A stretch of DNA of 64,000 nucleotides from Kocuria rosea (GCF_023715525.1 NZ_JAMBOG010000014.1:1-64000); one strand, 5' to 3'; numbered from the stretch's first letter, positions 1 to 8,452 are shown. Numbers and translations are program-made. Notes: generated from the sequence alone by a model not told the origin.

Positions 1-2
1 AG

Positions 3-116
3 CAGGCCTCGATGATCCGCCGCTACATCGCCTGGCGTAACCGCCACGCCCACGACCACCGCCTGGTCGAAGTTCTCGACAAAGCCGCCACCATCCACAT
101 CGCAAAAGCTGCCTGA
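3..116 (+). CDS. IS630-like transposase, C-terminal fragment (cut by window edge)
   Basis: An open frame enters from the left edge and ends at a TGA at 114-116, giving 37 residues. The tail contains IRRYIAWRNRHAHD followed by RLVEVLDKAATIH, which resembles the C-terminus of IS630-family transposases (a WRNRH motif, then a basic RL-x-x-V segment). The catalytic DDE residues lie outside the window, so activity cannot be judged. An IS3-type element starts almost at once after the stop, in the opposite orientation. The two elements may therefore be nested or have landed side by side. Confidence 0.55.
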   Translation, partial: QASMIRRYIAWRNRHAHDHRLVEVLDKAATIHIAKAA

Positions 117-123
117 CACGGCA

Positions 124-1010
124 CTAGCTTCCAGCGGTGGTGAGCGCCTGCGGCGTTCGAGCGAGGTCGTAGTCGTGCGGGGTGGCGTACTCGAGTGCGT
201 AGTGTCGGCGGCGTCGGTTGTAGAACACTTCGATGTACTCGAAAACCGTGTTCGCCAGCTCGATCCGGGTCTTCCACTTCTGGCGGTTCAGCAGTTCGAC
301 CTGCATCGTCGACCAGAAAGCGTCTCCATCACGGCATTGTCGAGGCCGTCGCCGACCGTGCCGAACGACGGCAGCAGCCCGGCCGAGCGGATCTTCTGCG
401 TGAACACCCACGAGGTGAACTGAACCCCGTGATCAGCGTGGACGATGCCGCCGGCACCGGGGTCGCCGGGCGCGGATGGCCATGTCCAGGACATTGATGA
501 CCAGGGTGGAGTCCTGCTTGGAGTCGATGGCCCAACCGATGATCTTGCGGCTGCAGGCGTCGAGCACCGCCGCGCAGTCGACCGTGCCCTCCCGGGTGGG
601 ATGCTCGGTGCTGTCCGTGACCCACAGTTCGTGCAGCGCCAGGCGGTGGAACGTCCGGTTGACGAGGTCGTCTGCGCTCACCACGCCTCCAAGGCGATTG
701 ATGCGGGCCGGGCAGCCCGCCGCTTCTTGCGCGCGTCATCAGCACGGAGATAAGCCGGCTCGAGCAGGGGATGCCCATGCCGATGGTGAGTTCCGCGTGG
801 ATGCGGCGGTACCCGTAGGTGCCCCGAGAGGCCACGTAGATCTCGCGGAACAGCCCGGTGAGCCAGCGTCGACGGAGGTCAGTGGAGCTGGTCGCACGCT
901 TGGGCGTACCGGTAGTAGCCCTGGCGGGAGACGCCCAGAATGCGCCAGCAGGTGTGGACGGGAGCCCCGGCCTCGACGAGACGATCGATCACCGGGTGCG
1001 CCCTTTGGGG
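124..1010 (-). pseudogene. IS3-family transposase OrfB, multiply frameshifted
   Basis: Successive pieces of one integrase-type protein can be read in different minus-strand frames: an N-terminal piece with DRLVEAGAPVHTCWRILG (about 890-1010), then VASRGTYGYRRIHAEL (about 700-835), VNRTFHRLALHELWVTD and SRKIIGWAID (433-684), VHADHGVQFTSWVFTQKIR (288-494) and QVELLNRQKWKTRIELAN (124-411). Joined together they restore the IS3 OrfB order, with the D of VTD and the D of HADHG. At least four frame changes are needed, so this is a pseudogene. The aligned pieces remain recognisable to the C-terminus, which points to recent decay. Confidence 0.8.
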
Positions 1011-1288
1011 CAGACTCCGTCCTGCTCATCGAGCCAGGTGGCCGCGCGGCGCAGTATCGCGATCTCCTGCTCGAGCTGGCGGATGCGGCCCCGGGCCGCC
1101 CGCAGCTCAGCCGATTCCCGGGTGCTGCGACCGGGCCGGCGGCCCTGGTCGATGTCGTCCTGGCGCAGCCAGAACTGGAGCGTGACGGGGTGGATACCAA
1201 GATCAGCCGCAGTCTGCTTGACCTGACGGCCCTCACGCACGAGAGCGATCGCTCGCGCACGGACCTCAGGAGGGTAGGGGTGAGGCAT
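989..1288 (-). CDS. IS3-family transposase OrfA
   Basis: The product has 99 residues and starts at an ATG on the minus strand. The N-terminal half is a helix-turn-helix of the transposase-8 type (PPEVRARAIALVREG, then TAADLGIHPVTLQFWLRQDD). The C-terminal half is a leucine-zipper-like coiled coil (ELRAARGRIRQLEQEIAILRRA), used for multimerisation in IS3 elements. The end of the frame overlaps the start of the OrfB frame in the -1 register, as expected for programmed frameshifting. OrfA alone binds DNA but does not transpose it. It is intact although its partner is dead. Confidence 0.85.
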   Translation of the reverse strand: MPHPYPPEVRARAIALVREGRQVKQTAADLGIHPVTLQFWLRQDDIDQGRRPGRSTRESAELRAARGRIRQLEQEIAILRRAATWLDEQDGVCPKGRTR

Positions 1289-1330
1289 AGCGACGAGCCC
1301 TCCATGAAGGCCTTCGGCTAGCGACCACGA

Positions 1331-1722
1331 CCGGAAACCGAGCTGCAGGTCAGGTCAAGGTGCCACCTATGTGTGTATCAGCCCCTTTCTCTCCCAACAC
1401 GAAGTATAAGAACTATGCCATTTCTGAGAACCAGTTCCACTGGGAGTCGCAGAATTAAACCACTCCGCAGCCCCCGGTAGGTCAGCGTTATCATCACCAC
1501 GTTGAGCGGGCAGCAGCATCATGCTCTTTGTCAGAGACTTTTAAACTAACGACGTTGGGACGTCTCTCTATATTTTCCTGGGCCCAGTGGACTACGTCTC
1601 GCATGAGGGCTTCAGGCCCATGTCAATCATGTGACGTCTACGACGGTCGATGCCCTCGACAGTGTTTACCGCCCCGAGCACAGTAGCCCCCCAGCAAGGC
1701 ACCACCGGTCCGAGATTGGGCG
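1331..1722. other. Gene-free stretch with lower GC
   Basis: About 390 bases separate the IS3 remnant from the alcohol dehydrogenase. Composition is visibly less GC-rich than the rest (for example around 1380-1460 and 1530-1580), and no open frame with a ribosome site or known motif stands out. I see no tRNA or clear terminator. It is probably sequence that arrived with, or decayed alongside, the insertion elements. Confidence 0.5.
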
Positions 1723-2835
1723 TCAGTCCTCCGGAAACTCGATGATCTGACGTACCGCCCGCCCCGCGTCCAGCTCGTCCATCGCCTCGTTGATCTGCTC
1801 GAGCTGAACGTGGGAGGTGATCAGCTTCTCCAGCGGCAGCACGCCGTCGCGCCACATTCGCTCGTACTTGGGGATGTCCACCGCCGGCACGGCCGAGCCG
1901 AGGTAGCTGCCGATGATCTGCCGGGCCTCAGCGGTGATCTTCAGCGGCTCGATGCTGGACATCGCGCCGGGCGCGGGCAGGCCCACCGTGACGGTCACGC
2001 CGCCGGCGGCGGTGGCGTTGACCGCCGTCTCGAACGCCCGCGGGTGCCCGGCAGCCTCGATGACGACGCGCGGCTTCTCCTCCAGGGCCACCAGCTCGTC
2101 CGGGGTGAGCGCCTCGTCGGCACCGAACTCCTTGGCCAGCTCCAGCTTCTCGGCCAGCGCGTCCACCGCGATCACGCGGCGGCAGCCCACCGCCTTGGCC
2201 ACCAGCAGCGCGGCCAGCCCCACGCCGCCGAGGCCGACCACCGCCACGGCGTCGTCGGGAGTGGCCTTCGCCGCGTTGATCACGGCCCCTCCCCCGGTGA
2301 GCACCGCGCAGCCCATGACGGCCGCGACCGCGGCGGGGACGTCCTCGCCCACGGGGACCACGGAGCGCCGGTCGACCACGGCGTGGGTGGCGAACCCGGA
2401 GACGCCCAGGTGGTGGTACACCTGGCCGCGCTCGTCGGAGAGGTGCATGGAGCCCTCCATGAGGGTTCCCGCGGTGTTGGCCTTCGTGCCGACCGTGCAG
2501 GGCAGCAGCCCCTCGGTCCGGCACGCGGCGCACTCCCCGCAGCGCGGCAGGAACGCCATGACCACGTGCTGGCCCTCGGCCAGGTCGGTCACCTCTGCGC
2601 CCACGGCCTCGACGACGCCGGCCGCCTCGTGCCCCAGCAACATCGGCAGGGGCCGCGGGCGGTTGCCGTTGACCACGGAGAGGTCGGAGTGGCACACGCC
2701 GGCCGCCGTGATCCGCACGCGCAGCTCGGTGGGCCCGGGCTCGCCGAGCTCGAGTTCCTCGACGCGCAGGGGCTGCGACTCGGCGTACGGGGCGGAGGCC
2801 TCCATGGTCTCCAGGACGGCTCCACGAATCTTCAC
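1723..2835 (-). CDS. Zn-dependent alcohol dehydrogenase (MDR superfamily)
   Basis: The 370-residue protein should oxidise an alcohol to an aldehyde using NAD(P). C48-H49 and the GHE at 68-70 match the catalytic zinc ligands. C99, C102, C105 and C113 (CGECAAC...C) form the structural zinc lobe. A GLGGVG Rossmann motif lies near residue 200. Length and order are standard for class III-like bacterial ADHs. It lies downstream of the minus-strand LysR gene and next to transporter/mmsB/mmsA, so it may feed a semialdehyde or hydroxyacid pathway. The substrate cannot be read from the sequence. An NAD-mycothiol-dependent role is possible but not shown. Confidence 0.85.
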   Translation of the reverse strand: MKIRGAVLETMEASAPYAESQPLRVEELELGEPGPTELRVRITAAGVCHSDLSVVNGNRPRPLPMLLGHEAAGVVEAVGAEVTDLAEGQHVVMAFLPRCGECAACRTEGLLPCTVGTKANTAGTLMEGSMHLSDERGQVYHHLGVSGFATHAVVDRRSVVPVGEDVPAAVAAVMGCAVLTGGGAVINAAKATPDDAVAVVGLGGVGLAALLVAKAVGCRRVIAVDALAEKLELAKEFGADEALTPDELVALEEKPRVVIEAAGHPRAFETAVNATAAGGVTVTVGLPAPGAMSSIEPLKITAEARQIIGSYLGSAVPAVDIPKYERMWRDGVLPLEKLITSHVQLEQINEAMDELDAGRAVRQIIEFPED

Positions 2836-2896
2836 GACGACCTCCGCAACGAGAACTGAGCTGTGACGCCGTTCACGGTACCGCCGGAACGCGCGA

Positions 2897-3805
2897 TCAG
2901 CGAGGTGCCGCGAGAAGCTCGGCCCGCATGTCGTCCACGGCCGCCCGGATCGCGGCCGTCACGGCCTGCACCGCGGGCCGGCGCAGCAGGTCGGCGCGCG
3001 AGACGACCCAGTAGGAGACGGGGAACGTCAGCTCGTACGGGAACAGCCGCACGAGGTCCCCGGCGCGCTCGGCCAGGAAGCACGGCAGCAGCCCGATCCC
3101 GGCCCCGGCGCGGGTGAGCTCCACGTGCACCACGGAGGACGTCGCCCCGACCGCCTGCCGCATCCGGGGGAAGTGGGCGCCCGGGATGGCCAGCTCCGCG
3201 ACGTCCTGCATGGACTCCACGAAGTAGATCAGCGGGTGCTCCTGGACCTGCTCGGGGGACTCGATGGCCGGGTGGGCGGCGAGGTAGTCCGGCGAGGCGT
3301 AGACGCCCAGGGAGTAGTCGGCCAGGTGGAAGGCCTCCTTGCGGGAGACGTCCGGGCGCCCGACGACCACCTCCAGGTCGATGCCCACGGGGTTGGTCTG
3401 CGCCCGGCGGGCGGCGTTGATCATCTCCAGCCGCACCCCGGGCTGCTCCTCGATGAGCCGCCGCATGGCCGCGCCCATGACCACGCCGCCGAAGCCGTCG
3501 GGGGCGATCGCCCGGACCACGCCGCTCACCGAGCTCCCGCGCCCGCCCGGGGCCAGCGGCAGGGAGCCGAGGGCCAGCTCGATCTCCTCACCGGCCGCCA
3601 CGAACGTCCGGCCCAGCTCGGTGGGCTCCCACATGTCCCCCGAGCGCACGAGCAGGCGGGCGCCCACGGTGCGCTCGAGGCCGGCCATGCGCCGGGAGAC
3701 GGTCGTGTGACTGAGCCCGAGGGCGCTCGCCGCGCCCGAGTAAGACCCGTGCCGCACCACGGCCAGCAGCAACAGGAGGTCATCTGCACCGTGTGACAAG
3801 GCCAT
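2897..3805 (-). CDS. LysR-family transcriptional regulator
   Basis: The protein has 302 residues. The N-terminal winged helix-turn-helix (about residues 8-67) includes GAASALGLSHTTVSRRM, followed by the linker helix and a type-2 periplasmic-binding-like effector domain to the C-terminus. It is transcribed away from the MHS transporter gene, with a 172-base gap holding the palindrome at 3858-3873. This is the classic LysR arrangement in which the regulator controls its divergent neighbour. The minus-strand ADH follows 61 bases downstream and may be co-transcribed. By context the effector is probably the transported acid or its CoA or semialdehyde derivative; that is inference. Confidence 0.88.
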   Translation of the reverse strand: MALSHGADDLLLLLAVVRHGSYSGAASALGLSHTTVSRRMAGLERTVGARLLVRSGDMWEPTELGRTFVAAGEEIELALGSLPLAPGGRGSSVSGVVRAIAPDGFGGVVMGAAMRRLIEEQPGVRLEMINAARRAQTNPVGIDLEVVVGRPDVSRKEAFHLADYSLGVYASPDYLAAHPAIESPEQVQEHPLIYFVESMQDVAELAIPGAHFPRMRQAVGATSSVVHVELTRAGAGIGLLPCFLAERAGDLVRLFPYELTFPVSYWVVSRADLLRRPAVQAVTAAIRAAVDDMRAELLAAPR

Positions 3806-3857
3806 ACCTTCCCTGATTCGCCGACTGCCGGGGGTCGACGCGCACTACCGACCAGTA

Positions 3858-3873
3858 TGTGCGTTTTTGCACA
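3858..3873. promoter_or_regulatory. Palindrome in the lysR/transporter divergent promoter
   Basis: TGTGC and GCACA are separated by six bases (GTTTTT), giving a perfect 5-bp dyad between the divergent lysR and MHS transporter genes. It lies 53 bases upstream of the lysR start. It is a good candidate LysR operator, although it does not fit T-N11-A exactly, and a CRP-like protein could also use it. Confidence 0.45.
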
Positions 3874-3977
3874 GGCGGGGCGATGTTCTGGTCATTGAGA
3901 TCCACATCACAGCGTCGCACACTGGACGCACCGTGGCCTGATCGGACGCACGGGGCATTTCACCTGGGAGGACGAGC

Positions 3978-5372
3978 ATGAGCACTGAGGACAGGGTCGC
4001 CGCCGTCGCCGACCCGAACGACTCTCCCGAGAACCGGGGCGGCCTGAGGAAAGTCGTGGCGGCCTCCATGGCCGGCACCGTCGTGGAGTGGTACGAGTTC
4101 TTCCTCTTTGCCACCGCGTCCACCCTGGTCTTCGGCCCGCTGTTCTTCGTGGACACGGGCAACCCGCTGGACGGCATCATCAAGGCCTTCCTCATCTACG
4201 CCGTCGGCTTCGTCGCCCGGCCCCTGGGCGGCATCGTCTTCGGCCACTTCGGCGACAAGTACGGCCGCAAGCACCTGCTGCAGGTGGCCATCGTCCTGGT
4301 GGGCGTGGCCACGTTCCTCATGGGCTGCCTTCCCACCTTCCAGCAGGTCGGCTACTGGGCGCCCGCGCTGCTCGTGGTCCTGCGCTTCGCCCAGGGCTTC
4401 GCCGTCGGCGGCGAGTGGGGCGGAGCCGTCCTGCTCGTGGCCGAGCACTCCCCCAACAAGGAGCGCGGCTTCTGGGCGAGCTGGCCGCAGGCCGCCGTGC
4501 CGCTGGGGAACCTGCTCGCCACCATCGTGCTGCTGATCCTGTCCTCCGTCCTCACCGACGAGCAGTTCCTCTCCTGGGGCTGGCGCGTGGGCTTCTGGCT
4601 GTCCGTGATCATCGTGGCCGTCGGCTACTACATCCGCACCCACGTCACGGACGCCGCGATCTTCAAGGAGACCCAGGAGGAGGTCATCGAGGCCAAGGGC
4701 GCCGCCTACGGCGTGGCCGAGGTGTTCCGCCGATACCCGCGCGGCGTCTTCGGCGCCATGGGCCTGCGCTTCGCGGAGAACATCCTCTACTACATCGTGG
4801 TGACCTTCTCGATCACCTACCTGAAGACGCAGCTGGAGATGGACACCAGCCGCGTCCTGCTCCTGCTCCTCGTCGCCCACGTGATCCACGCGATCACCGT
4901 GCCGATCGTGGGCCGCTTCACCGACAGGCTGGGCCGCCGCCCGGTCTACGCTTCCGGCGCCACGCTGGGCATCGTCTGGGGCTTCATCGCCTTCCCGATG
5001 TTCAACACCGAGAACGACTGGATCATCCTGGCGGCCATCGTCCTGGGCCTGATGATCCACGCGCTGATGTACGCCGGGCAGCCGGCCATCATGGCGGAGA
5101 TGTTCCCGACCCGCATGCGCTACTCGGGGGTCTCCCTGGGCTACCAGGTCACCTCGATCGTCGCCGGCTCGCTGGCCCCGATCATCGCCACCGCCCTGCT
5201 GCGGCAGTTCGACTCCTGGGTGCCGATCTCGATCTACATCGCGGCCGCCTGCGTCGTCACCCTGGTCGCCGTAGCCACGCTGAAGGAGACCCGCGGGATC
5301 TCCCTGCAGTCGGTCGACGCCGAGGACCGGCGCCGGCTCGACGCGGAGCGCGCCGAGGGGCGCAGCCGCTGA
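3978..5372 (+). CDS. MFS transporter, metabolite:H+ symporter (MHS) family
   Basis: The product has 464 residues and about twelve membrane helices. The N-terminal signature GTVVEWYEFFLFATAST and the loop-2 motif GHFGDKYGRKHLL are typical of the MHS family (ShiA, ProP, KgtP and related acid symporters). A second loop motif, RFTDRLGRRPVY, appears in the C-terminal half. Start: an ATG nine bases after GGGAGGACG. It heads a plus-strand group with mmsB and mmsA and faces lysR. Uptake of 3-hydroxyisobutyrate, 3-hydroxypropionate or a similar small acid is the likeliest role. A strong hairpin (5393-5432) follows the stop, so mmsBA may partly be a separate transcript. Confidence 0.87.
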   Translation: MSTEDRVAAVADPNDSPENRGGLRKVVAASMAGTVVEWYEFFLFATASTLVFGPLFFVDTGNPLDGIIKAFLIYAVGFVARPLGGIVFGHFGDKYGRKHLLQVAIVLVGVATFLMGCLPTFQQVGYWAPALLVVLRFAQGFAVGGEWGGAVLLVAEHSPNKERGFWASWPQAAVPLGNLLATIVLLILSSVLTDEQFLSWGWRVGFWLSVIIVAVGYYIRTHVTDAAIFKETQEEVIEAKGAAYGVAEVFRRYPRGVFGAMGLRFAENILYYIVVTFSITYLKTQLEMDTSRVLLLLLVAHVIHAITVPIVGRFTDRLGRRPVYASGATLGIVWGFIAFPMFNTENDWIILAAIVLGLMIHALMYAGQPAIMAEMFPTRMRYSGVSLGYQVTSIVAGSLAPIIATALLRQFDSWVPISIYIAAACVVTLVAVATLKETRGISLQSVDAEDRRRLDAERAEGRSR

Positions 5373-5392
5373 CCGCCGACGGCCCGCGCGAC

Positions 5393-5432
5393 CGCCCCGG
5401 GACGGACCGAGCCATCGGTCCGTCCCGGGGCG
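5393..5432 (+). terminator. Hairpin between transporter and mmsB
   Basis: Two 17-base arms pair perfectly (5393-5409 with 5416-5432) around a six-base loop. No T-run follows, which is normal for high-GC actinobacteria. It sits just after the transporter stop and about 100 bases before mmsB, so it may end or attenuate the first message. Confidence 0.6.
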
Positions 5433-5535
5433 CGCGCCGCGCTCCGGGACGGAGCGCAGGGAACCAGCCGGTGCAGGCATCGGTGAGGACTCCAGTGAAG
5501 ACACCAGAGAAGCAGCACTCAGAAGGGACTCGACC

Positions 5536-6456
5536 ATGACCACCATCACCTGGATCGGCCTGGGGCACATGGGCAACCCCATGTCAGCCAACCTCGTCAA
5601 GGCCGGCTACGACGTCCGCGGGTTCGACCTCAGCGAGGAGGCCATGAGCGCGGCGGAGGCCAACGGCGTGCGCACCTGCCGCTCCATGCAGGAGGCCCTC
5701 CAGGGCGCCGACGTCGTCTTCACGATGCTCCCCAAGGGCGAGCACGCCCGGGCGGTGTACCTGGGCGAGGAGGGCATCCTCGAGTCCGCCCCCGAGGACG
5801 CCCTGCTCATCGACAGCTCCACGATCGACGTCGAGTCGGCGCTCGCCCTGCACAAGGCCGCCGACGCCGCCGGGTACGTCTTCGTGGACGCCCCGGTCTC
5901 CGGCGGGATCAGCGGGGCGGCCGCGGGCACCCTGACCTTCATGATCGGCGGCCACCCCCGGGCCGTGGAGGCCGCCTCCCAGTACATCGAGCCGATGGCG
6001 GGCAAGATCGTCGCCACCGGCGAGGCCGGGACCGGGCAGGCCGCGAAGATCGTCAACAACATGATGCTGTTCATCTGCCTGGAGGCCTGCGCCGAGGGCT
6101 CGGTCCTCGCGGACCGGCTAGGCCTGGACCCGCAGGTCTTCTGGGACATCGCCTCGGTCTCCTCCGGCAACTCCTGGGCGCTGCAGACCTGGTACCCCGT
6201 GCCCGGCATCGTGGACTCCGCCGCGGCGAACAACAACTTCGAGGCCACCTTCAGCGCGGTCCTCGCCGCCAAGGACGCGGGCCTTGCGCTGATGGCCGGC
6301 GAGCAGACCGGCGTGGACCTCCCGGCCGCGCAGCTCGTGGCGGAGCGGCTGCAGCGGCTCATCGACGAGGGCTACGGGAACAAGGACTGCTCCCTCATCG
6401 CCAAGTACGCCGCACCGGACGGCAGGATCCGGGGCTGGGATCCGGAGCAGGCCTGA
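5536..6456 (+). CDS. mmsB: 3-hydroxyisobutyrate dehydrogenase (or 3-hydroxypropionate dehydrogenase)
   Basis: This 306-residue beta-hydroxyacid dehydrogenase has the N-terminal NAD motif GLGHMGNPM (residues 8-16), the substrate-binding DAPVSGG (118-124) and the catalytic lysine K171 in GQAAKIVNN. Length is standard for the family. It oxidises (S)-3-hydroxyisobutyrate to methylmalonate semialdehyde in valine breakdown; related enzymes accept 3-hydroxypropionate. Start: an ATG after AGAAGGGAC. Its product is the substrate of the next gene, mmsA, 43 bases downstream. Together with the transporter and LysR gene this forms a coherent hydroxyacid-use cluster. Confidence 0.88.
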   Translation: MTTITWIGLGHMGNPMSANLVKAGYDVRGFDLSEEAMSAAEANGVRTCRSMQEALQGADVVFTMLPKGEHARAVYLGEEGILESAPEDALLIDSSTIDVESALALHKAADAAGYVFVDAPVSGGISGAAAGTLTFMIGGHPRAVEAASQYIEPMAGKIVATGEAGTGQAAKIVNNMMLFICLEACAEGSVLADRLGLDPQVFWDIASVSSGNSWALQTWYPVPGIVDSAAANNNFEATFSAVLAAKDAGLALMAGEQTGVDLPAAQLVAERLQRLIDEGYGNKDCSLIAKYAAPDGRIRGWDPEQA

Positions 6457-6499
6457 GCGCCTCCCCACGACCGGCCACCGAACAGGACAGGACAGGACC

Positions 6500-8065
6500 A
6501 TGCAGGACACCAAGCACAGCGCCGAGAACACCGCCGCGAGCACGCCCCGGGAGACCGCCGAGGGCGTGGCCGAGGAGGTGACCGGCAGCGTCGTCGAGCA
6601 CTGGATCGGCGGCCGGCGCCACGGCGGCTCCCAGCGGACCGCCCCCGTCTACGACCCCGCGACCGGGGAGGTCACCAAGCACGTGCTGCTGGCGTGCCCC
6701 GAGGAGGTCGCGACCGCCGTGGAGAACGCCGCGGCCGCGCTGCCCGCCTGGCGGGCGACGAGCATGTCCAAGCGCACCACGATCATGTTCAAGGTCGAGA
6801 ACATCATCCGCGAGCGCATCCAGGAGCTCGCGGCGGTCATCACCGCCGAGCACGGGAAGGTCCTCTCCGACGCGGCCGGGGAGGTGGCGCGCGGGCTGGA
6901 GAACGTGCAGTTCTGCACGGGGCTGATGCACCACATGAAGGGCGAGTTCCTCGAGCAGGCCGCCACCGGGGTGGACGTCCACCAGACCCGCCAGCCCGTG
7001 GGCGTGGTCGCGTGCATCACCCCGTTCAACTTCCCGGCCATGGTGCCGCTGTGGATGATCACCACCGCGATCGCCGCCGGCAACACCGTGATCCTCAAGC
7101 CCTCCGAGCGGGACCCCTCCGCCGCGGTGTGGATCGCGGAGGCCTTCACCGAGGCCGGGCTGCCGGACGGGGTGCTCAACGTGGTGCACGGGGACAAGGT
7201 GGCGGTGGACGAGCTGCTGACCAACCCGCTGGTGAAGGCCGTGTCCTTCGTGGGCTCCACCCCGATCGCCAAGTACATCTACGAGACCTCCGCCGCCAAC
7301 GGCAAGCGCGTGCAGGCCCTGGGCGGGGCGAAGAACCACATGGTGGTCATGCCCGACGCCGACCTCGACGGCGCGGCGGACGCGGCCGTGTCCGCCGCCT
7401 ACGGCTCGGCCGGGGAGCGCTGCATGGCGATCTCGGTGGTGGTGACCGTGGGGGACGTGGCCGACCCGCTGATCGACAAGATCAGGGAACGGATCGGGAA
7501 GCTGACCATCGGCCCGGGCAACGACCCGGCCTCGGAGATGGGGCCGCTGATCACCGCCCAAGCCCTCGAGCGGGTCAACGGCTTCGTGAGCGGGGCGGAG
7601 GCCGAGGGCGCGACCGTCGTGGTGGACGGCACCCGGCAGCAGTTCGACGCAGGCGGGTTCTTCACGGGTGTCTCGCTGATCGACCACGTGCGCCCGGGGA
7701 TGAAGGTCTACGACGAGGAGATCTTCGGCCCGGTGCTGTCCGTGGTGCGAGTGGACAGCTACGAGGAGGCCGTGCGGCTGATCAACTCCAACCAGTACGC
7801 CAACGGCACGGCCGTGTTCACCCGCGACGGCAAGACCGCCCGGGAGTACGAGTTCGACATCGAGGTCGGCATGGTGGGCGTCAACGTCCCGATCCCGGTG
7901 CCGATCGGGGCGTTCTCCTTCGGCGGCTGGAAGAGCTCCCTGTTCGGGGACACCCACATGTACGGGCCGGAGTCGTTCAACTTCTACACCCGCCGCAAGC
8001 TCGTCACCACCCGCTGGCCCGAGCCCTCGGAGTCCCAGATCAACCTGGGCTTCCCGACCCACTGA
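6500..8065 (+). CDS. mmsA: CoA-acylating methylmalonate-semialdehyde dehydrogenase
   Basis: This 521-residue aldehyde dehydrogenase has the oxyanion N177 in PFNFP, the GSTP cofactor loop near 252 and the catalytic cysteine C308 in AGERCMA. The surrounding sequence is diagnostic of the MmsA/IolA subgroup, which forms propionyl-CoA or acetyl-CoA with loss of CO2. About 30 extra N-terminal residues precede the domain. Start: an ATG after the GGACAGGACAGG repeat. It completes the hydroxyacid pathway begun by mmsB. A perfect 19-bp hairpin directly follows the stop. Confidence 0.92.
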   Translation: MQDTKHSAENTAASTPRETAEGVAEEVTGSVVEHWIGGRRHGGSQRTAPVYDPATGEVTKHVLLACPEEVATAVENAAAALPAWRATSMSKRTTIMFKVENIIRERIQELAAVITAEHGKVLSDAAGEVARGLENVQFCTGLMHHMKGEFLEQAATGVDVHQTRQPVGVVACITPFNFPAMVPLWMITTAIAAGNTVILKPSERDPSAAVWIAEAFTEAGLPDGVLNVVHGDKVAVDELLTNPLVKAVSFVGSTPIAKYIYETSAANGKRVQALGGAKNHMVVMPDADLDGAADAAVSAAYGSAGERCMAISVVVTVGDVADPLIDKIRERIGKLTIGPGNDPASEMGPLITAQALERVNGFVSGAEAEGATVVVDGTRQQFDAGGFFTGVSLIDHVRPGMKVYDEEIFGPVLSVVRVDSYEEAVRLINSNQYANGTAVFTRDGKTAREYEFDIEVGMVGVNVPIPVPIGAFSFGGWKSSLFGDTHMYGPESFNFYTRRKLVTTRWPEPSESQINLGFPTH

Positions 8066-8086
8066 CGGTCCGGCCTCCCGGACCCC

Positions 8087-8136
8087 GACGACGCCGGCCC
8101 GCGCCTTCCGCACGGAGGGCGCGGGCCGGCGTCGTC
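8087..8136 (+). terminator. Terminator after mmsA
   Basis: A perfect 19-bp stem (8087-8105 with 8118-8136) starts 21 bases after the mmsA stop. The 12-base loop can form a further 3-bp helix. There is no T-run. Confidence 0.8.
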
Positions 8137-8147
8137 ACACAGCAGGC

Positions 8148-8164
8148 GACAATGTCATATTGTC
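8148..8164. promoter_or_regulatory. Operator-like dyad GACAAT-N5-ATTGTC
   Basis: Perfect 6-bp arms are separated by five bases, in an AT-richer patch just past the mmsA terminator. No regulator gene is adjacent, so its binder is unknown. It could belong to a promoter for the downstream peptide or be a relic. Confidence 0.35.
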
Positions 8165-8413
8165 CATCGCGAAGAATTTGGCTCTGCAATATGCGATGAA
8201 TGAGGAAAGACGAATGGAATAGCTTTGCGCCAGCCAATTCCTGCATTCCCTGAGGGCTGCCCCGCTGTGACCAGGAGAAACGGGCGGACCGACCGGTCAT
8301 GAGCACGGGGGAGGGGCCCGGAGGCCACCGTGCTGAGCGGGGGCCACGGCACCGACTTCAGCGGCGGGCGGGGCCGAGACAGAGCTGTTACGGTGTTCTC
8401 CCTGGTCGCAGGC

Positions 8414-8452
8414 TTGAGGCCCGCGCAGGCACGCTCCTACGGTGATATCACC
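8414..8452 (+). promoter_or_regulatory. Possible promoter with palindrome GGTGATATCACC
   Basis: TTGAGG (8414-8419) and TACGGT (8438-8443) are spaced 18 bases apart and could be -35 and -10 boxes. The perfect 12-base palindrome at 8441-8452 overlaps the -10 side, as a repressor site would. The next gene is the Asp/His-rich peptide at 8569, which would leave a leader of about 115 bases. Confidence 0.35.

Larger units (their letters stand above)
117..1330 (-). mobile_element. Degenerate IS3-family insertion sequence
   Basis: This is a two-frame IS3-type arrangement on the minus strand: a short helix-turn-helix OrfA followed by an OrfB in the -1 frame that carries the rve integrase core. OrfA is intact but OrfB is broken by several frameshifts, so the element should not move by itself. 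I could not identify terminal inverted repeats or a target duplication, so both ends are approximate. The left end abuts the IS630-like fragment. The right end runs into an AT-richer, gene-free stretch. Confidence 0.75.

Noticed and set aside
1592-1855. An 87-codon frame overlapping the end of the ADH gene
   Set aside because: It overlaps the ADH C-terminus on the same strand in another frame and has no ribosome site or similarity.
3960-5600. A 546-codon antisense frame over the MHS transporter
   Set aside because: Text is Gly/Asp/Gln/His-rich and without family similarity; the plus-strand transporter is clear.
6395-8113. A 572-codon antisense frame over mmsA
   Set aside because: Shadow of mmsA, whose active-site motifs and reading frame are unambiguous.
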